A stretch of DNA of 64,000 bases, taken from contig JAHLTZ010000001.1 in NCBI GenBank assembly GCA_025786725.1, positions 434,001 through 498,000 on the forward strand. The letters are read 5' to 3'. The DNA is from Syncephalis fuscata (Eukaryota > Zoopagomycota > Zoopagomycetes > Zoopagales > Piptocephalidaceae). Position 1 is the first letter of the stretch; each line of letters starts with the position of its first letter. Both the position numbers and the translations under genes were made by a program. Of this stretch, positions 38,615 to 49,221 are shown in pieces. A model generated the notes under the pieces. It was not told where the DNA came from. It worked only from the letters and a program-made list of their open reading frames with translations, and made no database searches.

Positions 38615-39225
38615 TGAGGCCAATCATTGTTATTGTTGATCATGCGTAGAAAGATTGATCGAATATTAATAAAAGCCATTGATTGCAATTCCATGTCGTT
38701 CCGCTGTTGTTATTGCTGTTACTACAACAATGTGGTTTCTTGCGTCTGAATGGTCTCTTCTATTTTCCAATCTTCTACTGTTGCATTTTGGGCCTATTTG
38801 CAATGTAAGATACTCGTCTATGGTGACAAAAAGGTAGAACGACTAGCATTTCTGATGTTCGCCATTGTCTTGAGCATTCTTGGTATCAACTTAATAGGCG
38901 TAGTTTATTTGCCGACCATTGATAAAGCAAATTGGCCTCCACCATATGCAATAATGATAGGTTAAGTGTTTTTACCAGGAAGAGCTTGTGATGACAGTTG
39001 TAGTCAGAATATATGGCATGCCGTTGAGGTTGCTTGAACAGGTGTTGATGTAAATAAAAAATAAAGACTAAGGATTGAATAGTGTTATTTATTGATGTTC
39101 AAATACACATGTTATTTATATTGCTATATTTGGCATTATTATATAATATATTACTAAATAGAACAATAAGATAGCGATAAGAAGACAATGAAATGATTAA
39201 ATAAAAGATGTAAAAGTCAAGCTAA
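38615..39225. repeat. ~600-bp direct repeat, copy A (left of the microexon locus)
   Basis: Highly similar to 45871-46465 in the same orientation, over a membrane-protein fragment and its downstream ~230 bp. Copies differ by scattered substitutions and several one-base gaps. The pair brackets the locus at 41.3-44.3 kb at a distance of about 7.25 kb. Confidence 0.88.
38750..38965 (+). pseudogene. Membrane-protein gene fragment, copy A
   Basis: Open frame with AFWAYLQCKILVYGDKKVER, then a hydrophobic helix LAFLMFAIVLSILGINLIGV and NWPPPYAIMIG. It reads like two transmembrane segments of a larger fungal multi-spanning protein that I cannot name. In copy B the end carries an intact donor (ATAG|GTAAGT); here an inserted T (ATAGGTTAAGT) destroys it. 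No other exons were found, so I treat it as a fragment. Confidence 0.55.
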
Positions 39226-40985
39226 AAATGACATGACCATATAGATATTACGCGCTCAATCCAATGTTTTATTTAATATATAGCTATACAGCTTTTATTA
39301 ATGATCAATAAATAAGAATAATATGTTTTGCTATTAATGCAATAATGTACAATATTAGCTGTTTACTTTGATAAATAACTAAACTAAGACTTATAATAGT
39401 TGGCTTAGTTGGTGGTCATGTACATGTAAGTATATAAGAAGTTACAATGTATTTGTAAATATTTATTCATACAAACAACTATAATTATAAATTATAGCGA
39501 CAATAACAAGTTATTTAACTAATAACTCATTAATTCAATTTTATTTACAACTCTCTGTTTTCTGTGCGTTATCTCGGTTTAACATTGCTGCTGTTCTGGT
39601 CGCATCAGCAACAGTCTACTTTTGATAAACACAGTCTAGGTTAGCATAGTTATAATGATTTGCCATATGTTAAATCACTAAGCGTTTGAGCTGCCAATTG
39701 TTTTTCCATTGGTTTCTGCTTTGGCTTGTTCTTCTATATTCCATCTTGCTTGACTTGCCAGGATTGGTTTCAGAAATGTAAGTAGCAGTTAGGCCTTGGA
39801 TAATTACCAATTGATACGCAATTCATTGACATTATGCATTCAAAATTGCCGATATTTGCCGAGCTATTTGATGTGTCTAGTCTAGTTTTTGTATATTTTA
39901 TTGTATAGAATTTAGCCGATGCAATCTATTTTACAGCTGAAAAACCGATGACGAAAATAACTTGTTGGAATGTTTCATTGCTCAAAACTCTGCGATGCAT
40001 CATGATACAAACGGTAATTATTGTATAGTCGATTCCGGGTGCTTTAGATTGACTGTCTTTGACTGCTGGTGGTTGCACAACCTGTTACATGTTGTACCTG
40101 GATGTAATGCATTTGTGAATTCAAAACAATTGTTATCCCCCATAACAATGGGCATAGTGTCGAATGAAATGCATGTATGTACCAATCAACACATTTTATA
40201 ATTTAAAGAATGACGATTAATTTATATATAGCATTAAAAATTTGTATAAAATACCATTTTAATATATTAAACTTGTTTTTGCATCAGTATTGTGTGTTAT
40301 TTTGGATGCATGCGGATATTGAGGACCAAATCGGCAGAAATGACAGCAAAGACATCATTATTGTTTTCACAAAGCCAAATAATATACTTGTTTTTACCAA
40401 ACAGTTAAACCGTACAACATGTAAAACAATATTTTAAATAAACTAAACTTTTACAACTAAATGGCCTAAATCTTCATAGAAAAGCAAATAAATTTTTATT
40501 CCAATGTGTTTAATGACAACTATAAAATAGTTGTAATTATAATTAATAATTTAAATAACAATGTGGTAATTTCCTTAAAAGAAAATTGGTAAAAGATCGG
40601 CATTGATCTTCCGCTACCTTTGTGCTACCTCGGTAAAAGCATACTTTTACCGAAGCAACGACAATACTAAATGTTACAGATCGTATAACAGAAAACACAG
40701 GCTAATATATCTATTTTTATCCCATATATACTGGGTTGGGTTGTGCTATAAACATTGTTACATCATTCGTGCGGGTAACTGGCAGATTGAAGTAAAGACC
40801 GGACAGGTTATGTGTTATTTTGTATGCATGTAGGTATTGAGGACCAAGTCATTCAGTGGAAACAACAGTAAAGACATCATTATGCTTCTGCAAAACCAAA
40901 CAATATACTTATTTTCATCAAATAGCTAAATCGTGTAACAAAAAATACAGGATGATGTACATGTCTCTATCGCATATGTACTGCT
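39226..40985. other. Gene-poor region with diverged tandem repeats
   Basis: No gene supported. About 40,268-40,440 and 40,805-40,960 are diverged copies (shared: TGTGTTATTTTG.ATGCATG, ATTGAGGACCAA, AAAGACATCATTA, CAATATAC..TTT). 40,690-40,935 also resembles the start of the leader-associated repeat that begins at ~40,935-40,986. A perfect short palindrome (CGGTAAAAG...CTTTTACCG) lies at about 40,630-40,652. Confidence 0.55.
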
Positions 40986-41430
40986 CATTGGAATTGCCGC
41001 GTTATTTGTGTAAATGCTGAGCAGGTTGAAATCAAAACTGGGAGTGTTCTATTATGCCATGAATCTATTGGTACACGCGGACCTCAAAGCATTGTTTGGA
41101 TTGCTTTATTGGTTCATGCTACACATCAATGGTATATCTCGTATACTACAGTATACTAGCATCTCAGCATAATCATAAGTATAAATAGCCCGCAAAATAT
41201 ACACAACCCACTGCAATATCCTCATCACACTCTACTTCTTGCTACACGCGCACTACTCCCCACTCTATACCAACCACACTCTACTATCTCTTTTATTTGT
41301 TTGTCTTAACAAATCAATATCACCATGAAGCTTTCCATTGCCGTCGTTTGCACCATTGTCGTGGCTCTTGTGGCCAGTACAGCCATGGTGGATGCTAATC
41401 CAGTCTTAGTCCGTCGTGGTATGTTGCAAT
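40986..41430 (+). repeat. Promoter-leader duplication, copy 1
   Basis: Collinear with 62101-62550: distal promoter (GGAATTGCCGCG, GAGCAGGTT), proximal promoter (TCTCAGCATAATCATA, TAAATAGCCC), AAATCAATATCACC before the ATG, leader exon and the first bases of intron 1 (GTATGTTGCAAT). ATG-to-repeat-start distance is 339 and 341 bp in the two copies. Confidence 0.9.
41180..41187 (+). promoter_or_regulatory. TATA box of the microexon gene
   Basis: TATAAATA 138 bp before the ATG, followed by GCCCGCAAAA. The equivalent site in copy 2 is TTAAATA at 62300. The element CTCAGCATAATCATA just upstream is conserved in both copies and may be an activator site. Confidence 0.65.
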
Positions 41431-44255
41431 ATTACTAAATATAACAGCATTTGTTTATTAACAGTATTTCTAACTAATAATTATAATAGCTGGCAAGTAA
41501 TATCATATATTAATTATTTACACGCTAATTGTATACTATTTATTGTGTTTATAAATAACTTAATATCAATAGATTGTAAGTTGTATTGTATATGAATTGT
41601 TTACTTACTAATTATATATTACATGTTATGCATATCAATAACTTAATACTAATAGCATATGTAGCATTGTATATTCTGACTTCTAAATTAATGATATTTC
41701 ATGCACTATGTGCTTGACAATTAATATAATAGAAGTAAGGTATTATATATCAACCAATTACTTATTAATTATATGCCATGCATCGTGTATATCAACAATT
41801 TAATATCAATAGCATGTAAGTTATATTGTATATTAATTGAGCATTGGCTAATTGTATATTATTTGTTGTGCATACCAATAACTTAATAATAATAATAGGT
41901 CGTAAGTAACATTGTATATCAACTGACTTATAAACTAATTATATGCCATGCACTATGTGTATCAATAATTTGATGGAATAGTGAGCGAGTAACATTGCAT
42001 ATTAATTGACTATACACTAATTATATATTATGTATTGTGTGTGTTAACAATACAATAGGTCGTAAGTTGTATTATATATCAATTAATTACTTGCTAACTA
42101 TATCCATGTACTGTGTGTATCAACAAATATTAATAGATTGTAGGTAGCATCATATATTAAGTAACTATTGACTAATTGCATATCGTGTATTGTGTGTATC
42201 AATGATTTAATATTGATAGGCAGTAAGTTATATTATATGTCAACTGACCGTACATTAACTATGTTATTTACTGGTTACATCAATTGTTTAATATTAATAG
42301 CTCGTAAGTGATATTGTATATTAACTGATTATACATTAATCATGCTATTTATCGATTGTACCAATTATTTAATACTAATAGGCGGTAAGTGACATTGTAT
42401 ATTAACTGATTATACATTAACTATACTATTTACTGATAATGCCAATTGTTTAACATTAATAGGCGGTAAGTAACATTGTATATTAATTAACTATACATTA
42501 AATATGCTACTTACTGATTGTACCAATTATTTAATACTAATAGGCGGTAAGTAACATTGTATATTAACTGATTATACATTAACTGCTACTTACTAATTGT
42601 ATTAATTATTTAATATTAATAGACAGTAAGTGATATTGTATATTAACTGATTATACATTAACACTATTTACTAATTGTGATAATTGTTTAATATTAATAG
42701 CTAGTAAGTTATATTGTACATTAATTAACTATACATTAACTATGCTATTTACTAATTGTATCAATTGTTTAATATTAATAGAATGTAAGTTGTATTGTAA
42801 CTTAACTTATTATACATTAACTATAATTTTGGTTATACCAATTATTTAATATTAATAGTTTGTAAGTTGTGTTGTATGTTAATTGGTTATTTGCTAATTG
42901 TATATGATGTACTATGTGCGCCAACAACTTAATATAATAGGCAGTAAGTAGTATTGTATATTAATTGACTATTAACTAATTATATACCATGCACCGTGTA
43001 TATTAATAACTTAATATTAATAGGTCGTAAGTGATATTGTATATTAACTAATTATATATTGACTATGATATTTACTGATTGTGCCAATTATTTAATATTA
43101 ATAGACAGTAAGTTGTATTGTATATTAATTGACTATACATTAACTATGCTATTTACTGATTGTACCAATTATTTAATATTAATAGATTGTAAGTTGTGTT
43201 GTATGTTAATTGGTTATACATTAACTATGATTCTGGTTATATCAACTATTTAATATTAATAGATTGTAAGTGACATTGTATATTAACTGATTATACATTA
43301 ACTGCTATTTATCGATTGTACTAATTATTTAATATTATTAGTCCGTAAGTAATATTATATATTAATTGACTACATTAACACTATTTACTAATTGTACTAA
43401 TTGTTTAATATTAATAGCTGGTAAGTAATATTATATATTAATTGACTACATTAACACTATTTACTAATTGTACCAATTGTTTAATATTAATAGCTCGTAA
43501 GTAATATTGTATATTATTTTTTTTATTTTTATTTTGAAGAGCTTGTGAGCCCCCGCTGCGCATAATTAAAGAATTTGCGCTGCTTCCCACTATATTTGGA
43601 CTTTTCCAAACTTTTAACGGGTGGACTGCCACGTTTTTGCGCAAAATCTGGTCCATATAGATTTTACACGGGGGCCATCTTCCTTTAAATGGTGCTACAC
43701 AGCACTATTCTCTTGAAGTTGGTCCCAATTGGGTTTTCCTCGGCTATTCTGGCCAAGGTCTTGTTTCCGGACCTACTTATTGGGTTCTGGTTTGCAATTT
43801 GTTAACTAGAGAAAACTGGAGGGGGGGATTTTCCACTTAAGGATTGATTCAAACTGAGGTTTGAACCCGGAGCCTTCAGCTCGGGAGACGCTGCCTTACC
43901 AACTGGGCTAGCAACGTCCCCCGAGTAATATTGTATATTAGTTAACTATACATTAACTATGCTATTTACTAATTGTATCAACTATTCAATATTAATAGAA
44001 TGTATGTAAATTTTTGTATTAGTTAATTACTCACTAATTGCATATTATGCACCATGTATATCAATAACTTAATATTAATAGGCTGTAAGTAGCATTATAT
44101 ATCGACTGGCTATGCATTAATTATATGGCATATAATATTTTTATTTATAAATACAGAATAATCGATGGCTTCAAGACATCAGCATTGATAGTGCAATCAA
44201 ACCACTATTCCAATACACTTTAGGTATATATTCGGTGAAAAGCAAGACCATTTGA
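41325..44255 (+). CDS. Secreted-peptide gene built from a chain of single-codon exons (proposed)
   Basis: Exon 1 (41325-41418) gives signal peptide MKLSIAVVCTIVVALVASTA, MVDA, then NPVLVRR, a Kex2-type dibasic end, plus a lone G before GTATGT. Then 28 islands lie between consecutive TAG acceptors and GTAAGT-type donors, starting at 41490 CTG, 41573 ATT, 41656 CATAT, 41733 AA, 41813 CAT, 41899 GTC, 41982 TGAGCGA, 42059 GTC, 42137 ATT, 42220 GCA, 42301 CTC, 42382 GCG, 42463 GCG, 42544 GCG, 42623 ACA, 42701 CTA, 42782 AAT, 42859 TTT, 42941 GCA, 43024 GTC, 43105 ACA, 43186 ATT, 43263 ATT, 43342 TCC, 43418 CTG, 43494 CTC, 43999 AAT, 44082 GCT. The terminal exon 44157-44255 ends in TGA. Islands 1-7 close phase 1 to phase 0 (ADSYNMSER); islands 8-28 are one codon each (VIALAAATLN, then FAVTIISLLNA). 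Predicted product ~93 residues. Competing model: acceptor at 41464 gives a two-exon product stopping near 41,593, with the array non-coding. RNA evidence is needed. Confidence 0.6.
43500..43516. repeat. Target-site duplication, left
   Basis: AGTAATATTGTATATTA, identical to 43924-43940. Consistent with staggered-cut insertion of the SINE between them. Confidence 0.92.
43517..43923 (-). mobile_element. tRNA-derived SINE, 407 bp
   Basis: On the minus strand the element begins with a tRNA-like head: box A TAGCCCAGTTGG (43899-43910) and box B GGTTCAAACC (43858-43867), spaced 31 bp apart, with internal Pol III promoter layout. A ~320-bp unrelated body follows, and it ends in an A-rich tail (complement of the T-run at 43517-43535). 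It is flanked by a perfect 17-bp duplication and is GC-richer than its surroundings. No coding capacity: it depends on a LINE elsewhere. It interrupts the intron between microexons CTC (43494) and AAT (43999), lengthening it from ~78 to ~502 nt. Confidence 0.9.
43924..43940. repeat. Target-site duplication, right
   Basis: Perfect 17-bp copy of 43500-43516. Removing the SINE and one copy restores a normal ~80-bp unit of the array. Confidence 0.92.
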
Positions 44256-45870
44256 CAACTACGCCGCCCAGTCTATTTATACATCAAGTTTTGGCCAATG
44301 CTTGGTTTATCCAGTCTTTAATCAATGGAATCATCATTTTATTAACAAGACTGCATTTAGTTGTTTCTATTCAACTGTGCAAGCTTATAGTAATAAATTG
44401 TGATTTCATCTTAACTATATACAATCAAATTGCTATATCTATAACCATGTTCTATTTGTATCCAATAATGACAACCATTAATCAAATGGTTAAATTAATA
44501 ACAAAATGTGTATAATTATATCGCCTAAGCTATAGGCATAATTGGTATGGATAGTAGCAAAGCTATCATTATCATATGGCCAAATAATATTATACTGAAG
44601 TTAGAATAAATACGCTTATTTAATAAAATATGGCAATAAAGCATAGAATATTATAAAACAAAATAAATAAACAAAACAAATACGTGAGTAGCGATAATGA
44701 GACTATACTGTATGCAAGCGACCAAGACTAATGAGTGAAATTAATCAAAATCTACTAAAAAAATGTAGTTAGCAATTAGTTTTTAGCCTTAATATAGTTT
44801 CTACAATTTACAATATTAATATAGATGGACATATAGCATATGTATACATTATAGATATGTACAGTACAATAATAATAAATAAATAGTTTAATAACCAATG
44901 ACACTCATCACTCAGTTTTATTTTCAATAAAGCGGATATTCCGTTTAAATGTGTGGCTATTATAGCTATTTAACCGCCAAATCACATTATACAAGCAACA
45001 ATATGCTTAATATTGTCGAAAAGTTGTCTTTATTTAGTTAATAAAATATCATAAGATTTAATACAAATCAAATGGTTTAAATAATTTGTTGCAGCACTCT
45101 TTTAAGCTTCTTTCACCATGTTCCATGACTTTTCTAAATTAGAACATTGGAGCGACTACTACAACATTTAAAATAGATGTTACGAGTGGATTGTTTTAGT
45201 TTATCAATGACAATTGTCGTGTTGACGATTTTATTTTGCATATATTCACGCTTGCTTGATACACCAACTAATTAGTTTGAGTTGATCAGATCAATAATAC
45301 TTTTATGTAATTCGGAATATTTAATTGCTAAATTTAATATCTGAAACGCTCTAAATAAGCCAGCCTAATTTTATTTGTTGATTAAAGCTTAAATTAAAAA
45401 AAATCTATTAATCAAATAATTTTTGCCTGCATTACAATTTATTTATTTTGATAGCTGCTTCATTAGTGATTTGTATTTATTCAATAAAAACGTTTATTTC
45501 AAATTAACTACTGTTTCAACACAATTAGTGCTAATCCTTACATAGCATATTTTTGTATTGTATTTTTTAAGTAGCATTTGCCACAAGTATATTGTCGAAA
45601 GTCTTTTAACAAATAAATGCGATTGGCATTGCTGTTGATGTTGCTACAATGAACCAAATTACGTAAATAAGCAAAACTTTAAACTAGAGCTTGTTGCATT
45701 TATTGTAATTAACTTTTTTCTTATCAGGCATTTTAGCTTTTTTAAAATTTCCGATTTTACTTTGACTCTCATAATTTGGATCCTCAATGTAAAATTGGTT
45801 TTAATTGAAAACACACTGTTATGTACAAGAGCATAGTTATAATGTTTTATTTAACTACTTTGCAATTCAC
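44256..45870. other. Gene-poor AT-rich region
   Basis: About 1.6 kb of AT-rich sequence. The open stretch at 44252-44515 lacks an ATG start; it could be further 3' sequence of the microexon gene in another frame, but there is no support. Nothing else seen. Confidence 0.5.
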
Positions 45871-46465
45871 AAGGCCATCATTGTTATTGATCATTTGTAG
45901 AAAGATTGATCGAATATTAATAAAAGCCATATGATTACAATTCCATGTCGTTCCGCTGTTGTTATTGCTGTTACTACAACAATGTGGTTTCTTGCGTCTG
46001 AATGGTCTCTTCTATTTTCCAATCTTCTACTGTTGCATTTTGGGCCTATTTGCAATGTAAGATACTCGTCTATGGTACAAAAAGGTAGGACGACTAGCAT
46101 TTCCGATGTTCGCCATTGTCTTGAGCATTCTTGGTATCAGCTTAATAGGCGTAGTTTATTTGCCGACCATTGATAAAGCAAATTGGCCTCCACCATATGC
46201 AATAATGATAGGTAAGTGTTTTTACCAGGAAGAGCTTGTGTGACAGCTATAGCAGAATATATGGCATGCCGTTGAGGTTGCTTGAATAGGTGTTGATGTA
46301 AATAAGAAAATAAAGACTAGGGATTGATAATGTTATTTATTGATGTTCAATACACATGTTATTTATATTGTTATATTGCATTATTATATAATATATTACT
46401 AAATAGAACAATAATATAGCGATACAAAATAAAAGTGAAATGAGTAAATAAAAATGTGGGTCAAA
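45871..46465. repeat. ~600-bp direct repeat, copy B (right of the microexon locus)
   Basis: Second copy of 38615-39225. Relative to copy A it has lost a G in TATGGT(G)ACAAAAAGG and single bases in several AT runs downstream, but keeps the GTAAGT donor at its membrane-protein exon end. Confidence 0.88.
45982..46211 (+). pseudogene. Membrane-protein gene fragment, copy B
   Basis: Same two-helix fragment as 38750-38965, but the one-base loss near 46,078 shifts the frame between LQCKILVYG and the MFAIVLSILGISLIGV helix. The exon end ATGATAG|GTAAGT is intact, showing that the fragment derives from an internal exon of a spliced gene. Confidence 0.55.
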
Positions 46466-46578
46466 GTACAGTAGCTCATTATAGATAATTAAGTAACTAG
46501 CTGTTATTAATGATAATGATTCAATTTTTATTATTAATGAGATATATTTTGTTATTATAATGATAATGGTTATAATGA

Positions 46579-49221
46579 TTATTGTTCAGTATCAACAATA
46601 GTTGAAGTTGCTATTTTATCCGGTGTTGCTGTGGTTGTATTATGTTCTTTATCGCTATTCTCTTTATTCGTCTTCTCTTCTTTCTTATTCTTGCTAGTAT
46701 CACTATCATTTTCTCCTTCAATATCAGTGTCAACACCCTCTCCATCAGATGGCAGCTCATCCTCGTCACTTAATTCTTCAAAACGACCAGAAGCCACCGC
46801 TTCAGCCAGTGGATTAACCGCTTTTATTACCCCTGTACGATTTAATCGGTCAAAAAGTACGAATAATCGCTCAGCTTCACGCTCCTTCTCCGCTTGTGTC
46901 ATCTCTCCCGATGCAGTGCCCGTTTTGGAAGAACTGGCACGTGCTTGCGAATCAAGTCGTTGTCCAGTAATTGGATTAACTGGTTGACCTGTTGCTGTAT
47001 CGACCATTGAAGATTGAGCTGGTGGTTTGAATTGGATACCTCTCATGACAAAGAATCCGGCCACATTACCGAATCCAACTCGTTCAACGAGGGCATCCGC
47101 TATAGTATTGGTAAACAGACATATTGTTATTAACACTGTATTGATTATATAGTTAAATACTTACGATTCTCATCATGTAATATATACAAGAATTCGCTAA
47201 CCATATTACGTGATCGGGTTAAGAATGGTGCAGTCATTGCACGAATAATGCGTGCTGCTAAAGATGTACCTTGATGAATAGGATTGGTCCGATCACTAAT
47301 CAACAATATGATTAATATATTGGTATTTGCGTTATTAATATTATCAGTTACTTACATATTATCTGGCGTAAATGCTTCCTTCAATCGTAATTTAGACTCT
47401 ACATCACCACGAGCTAATGATACCAAAAGTGTAATTAATGGTAATAGCTCTTCGTCTATTTGACGTTCATTAGTGCCTCCATCCAAATTGCGTTCAGAAA
47501 CAGTTAGATTAGCAATATAGATCAATTGATCAACCATAGCATATGGATGCGTAGCAGTAGGCGGAAACCAGATAGACTTCAATGGTTCAACCACTGGAAA
47601 GTGGAGTAAAGCATGTACAGCGTGTGAGTAGGGTGGTACTAATGGATTGCCTGTAGTTAATGGTCGCCAATTAAGTAACATGTTAAGTATAAATGGCAAT
47701 AATCTGTTAAATAGTAAGTGTAAATAATAGAAAATTAGATTACAAAATACAGCTATTTAAATATTTACCGTTCAAACTTCAATGCCACTTTACGCTGCAC
47801 ATATTCGAGTGCCAAACGCTTACGCTCCTCTTCACTTATATCTTCAGATAAATTGGGCGAATCTCGTCGTGAAGAAGAGACACGGCTATCACTACTAGCA
47901 ACACTATTCGATCTTTTTCTAATGGGTGATCGACGGAAGCGTTGCTGTAGTTTTGCTATAGCATTTCGTGAATTTTGAATAGATTTACTTAAAGGTGAGC
48001 TGGGTGAAGTATTTGATGATATACTGTATGTATCTTCTGGCTGACTTGCTGCACCACCTTCCTGCGAACTTGATGCACTATGGCTGCGATCTGATAATGC
48101 AGGTGAAATAAGTCCAGATGTTATATGCGGTGTTTCTTCAGTTTTTGGTAAATGCATACACAAGTTGTAAAGTAGCTTTAAACACTCGCTAGTCGTCATC
48201 ATACTCATGGCATTCGTGTAATCGGGCTGTAAAAACTATAAATATATGTATAAGTATTTGTTGCTGTTATTATACACTCTACTTACTTGAACCATTACTG
48301 TGGCAATCGAAAGCTGATCAGCAAGATGTCGACAGTGCTCAGGATCTGCCACAGTAATAAGAAATAATAGACGTAGCAATATAAAGTGGCACTCTGGATT
48401 TAAATTTTTTTTCTATATACAAATAAATATTACTAATATCTATGTAGATGAATAACACTTACTAAAAGTAATTCACAGGCAGCGTCAGAGGCACGTGTCT
48501 TTACAAACAGCTCACGTGTTGGTTCCTCTAATAGCATGGCATTGGCCACACATTTAACGGCTTCTCTTTCCCATTCCGTGTCTCCAAATGTAGAGATGGA
48601 CTTGGCGGATCCGTGACTAGGTGACGCTGTAGATGGATTTGCTACTGGTTGTTGTTGTTGTTCACTAGGCAGTAAACCTCCGAGTTGTAATAATGTATTA
48701 AATCCCTAGTATATATATATACATATATATGTGTATAATGTTAATTAATTGTTATCATTTATATAAATGTGTATCAACCTACATTTGATTCAAATATAGG
48801 ACTGGCTACAATACGATCACGGCATTGTATTTTTAATAAGCGAAGAGCGGCCAGCCGCGCTAAATAAAGCATAAATAATGTATTAAAGACCATGGATTTG
48901 ATTAAATCGTATATCTGTGTACGCCACTTACCTTGAGGTGTCCAGGTCGACCATACAGCGGTATTCTGTATATCTGATAATAGACGTTTAACGAATTGTT
49001 GTCTTTCGGTAAGATTGGCATAGGATTTGTCTAGCGCAAGTCATTAGCCGTCATTGTTCTTGCTTCTTTATTACTCAAACAATTGGCTGTAGCAACTTAC
49101 TTGGCTGGTTGGCTTGAACAAGTGACGTTTGTTCAATTTCAGCAAATAATTCGGCCAAAGCCGCTGCATCTCCCAAAGCACCGCCTACTCGTCCGTCATC
49201 CGCAGCTAGATAGCGTTCCAT
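46579..49221 (-). CDS. ric8: Synembryn / Ric8-like G-alpha chaperone and exchange factor
   Basis: Ric8 folds and activates G-protein alpha subunits in the cytoplasm. Recognisable parts: PPYSHAVHALLHFPVVEPLKSIW with LLPLITLLVSLARGD (47,352-47,699), then SDRTNPIHQGTSLAARIIRAMTAP followed by LFILHDEN-type sequence, and the hallmark VERVGFGNVAGFFVMRG near the C terminus (47,050-47,100). A Ser-rich insert (47,860-48,130) and an acidic tail (46,582-46,760) are extra. At least eight short introns are visible as TTAC...CTA pairs on this strand. The start at 49221 (MERYLAADDGRV) is preferred over a hydrophobic upstream extension to 49284. Confidence 0.87.

Larger units (their letters stand above)
41419..44156 (+). 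repeat. Tandem array of ~29 intron-like ~80-bp units
   Basis: Unit spacing is 75-86 bp (most 77-83). Each unit has GTAAGT(A/G/T) near its start, ATTGTATATTAA, TATACATTAACTATGCTATTTACTGATT or variants with CTAAT/CTGAT branch-like sequence, then TTTAATATTAATAG. Units in the middle (42,220-43,500) are most alike; those at the edges have diverged more. Donor variants: GCAAGT after 41492, GTAGCA at 41661, GTAAGG at 41735, GTAACA at 41989, GTAGGT at 42140, GTATGT at 44002. The array arose by tandem duplication of an intron plus its flanking codon. Confidence 0.92.

Noticed and set aside
43059-43253. Open frame through the array units
   Set aside because: It arises because the ~80-bp units are repetitive and lack stops in one frame for a short distance; it crosses donor and acceptor signals and has no leader.
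43840-43923. Functional tRNA gene
   Set aside because: Box A and box B fit, but the acceptor and anticodon stems do not pair well, a ~320-bp body and A-rich tail follow, and the whole is flanked by a target duplication; it is the head of a SINE.
41419-44156. CRISPR array or ordinary minisatellite
   Set aside because: Regular repeats with variable spacers look superficially CRISPR-like, but the spacers are ~3 nt, there are no cas genes, and the host is an intron-bearing eukaryote. A plain minisatellite does not explain splice signals at every unit or the open frame through the variable islands, though it remains the null model.
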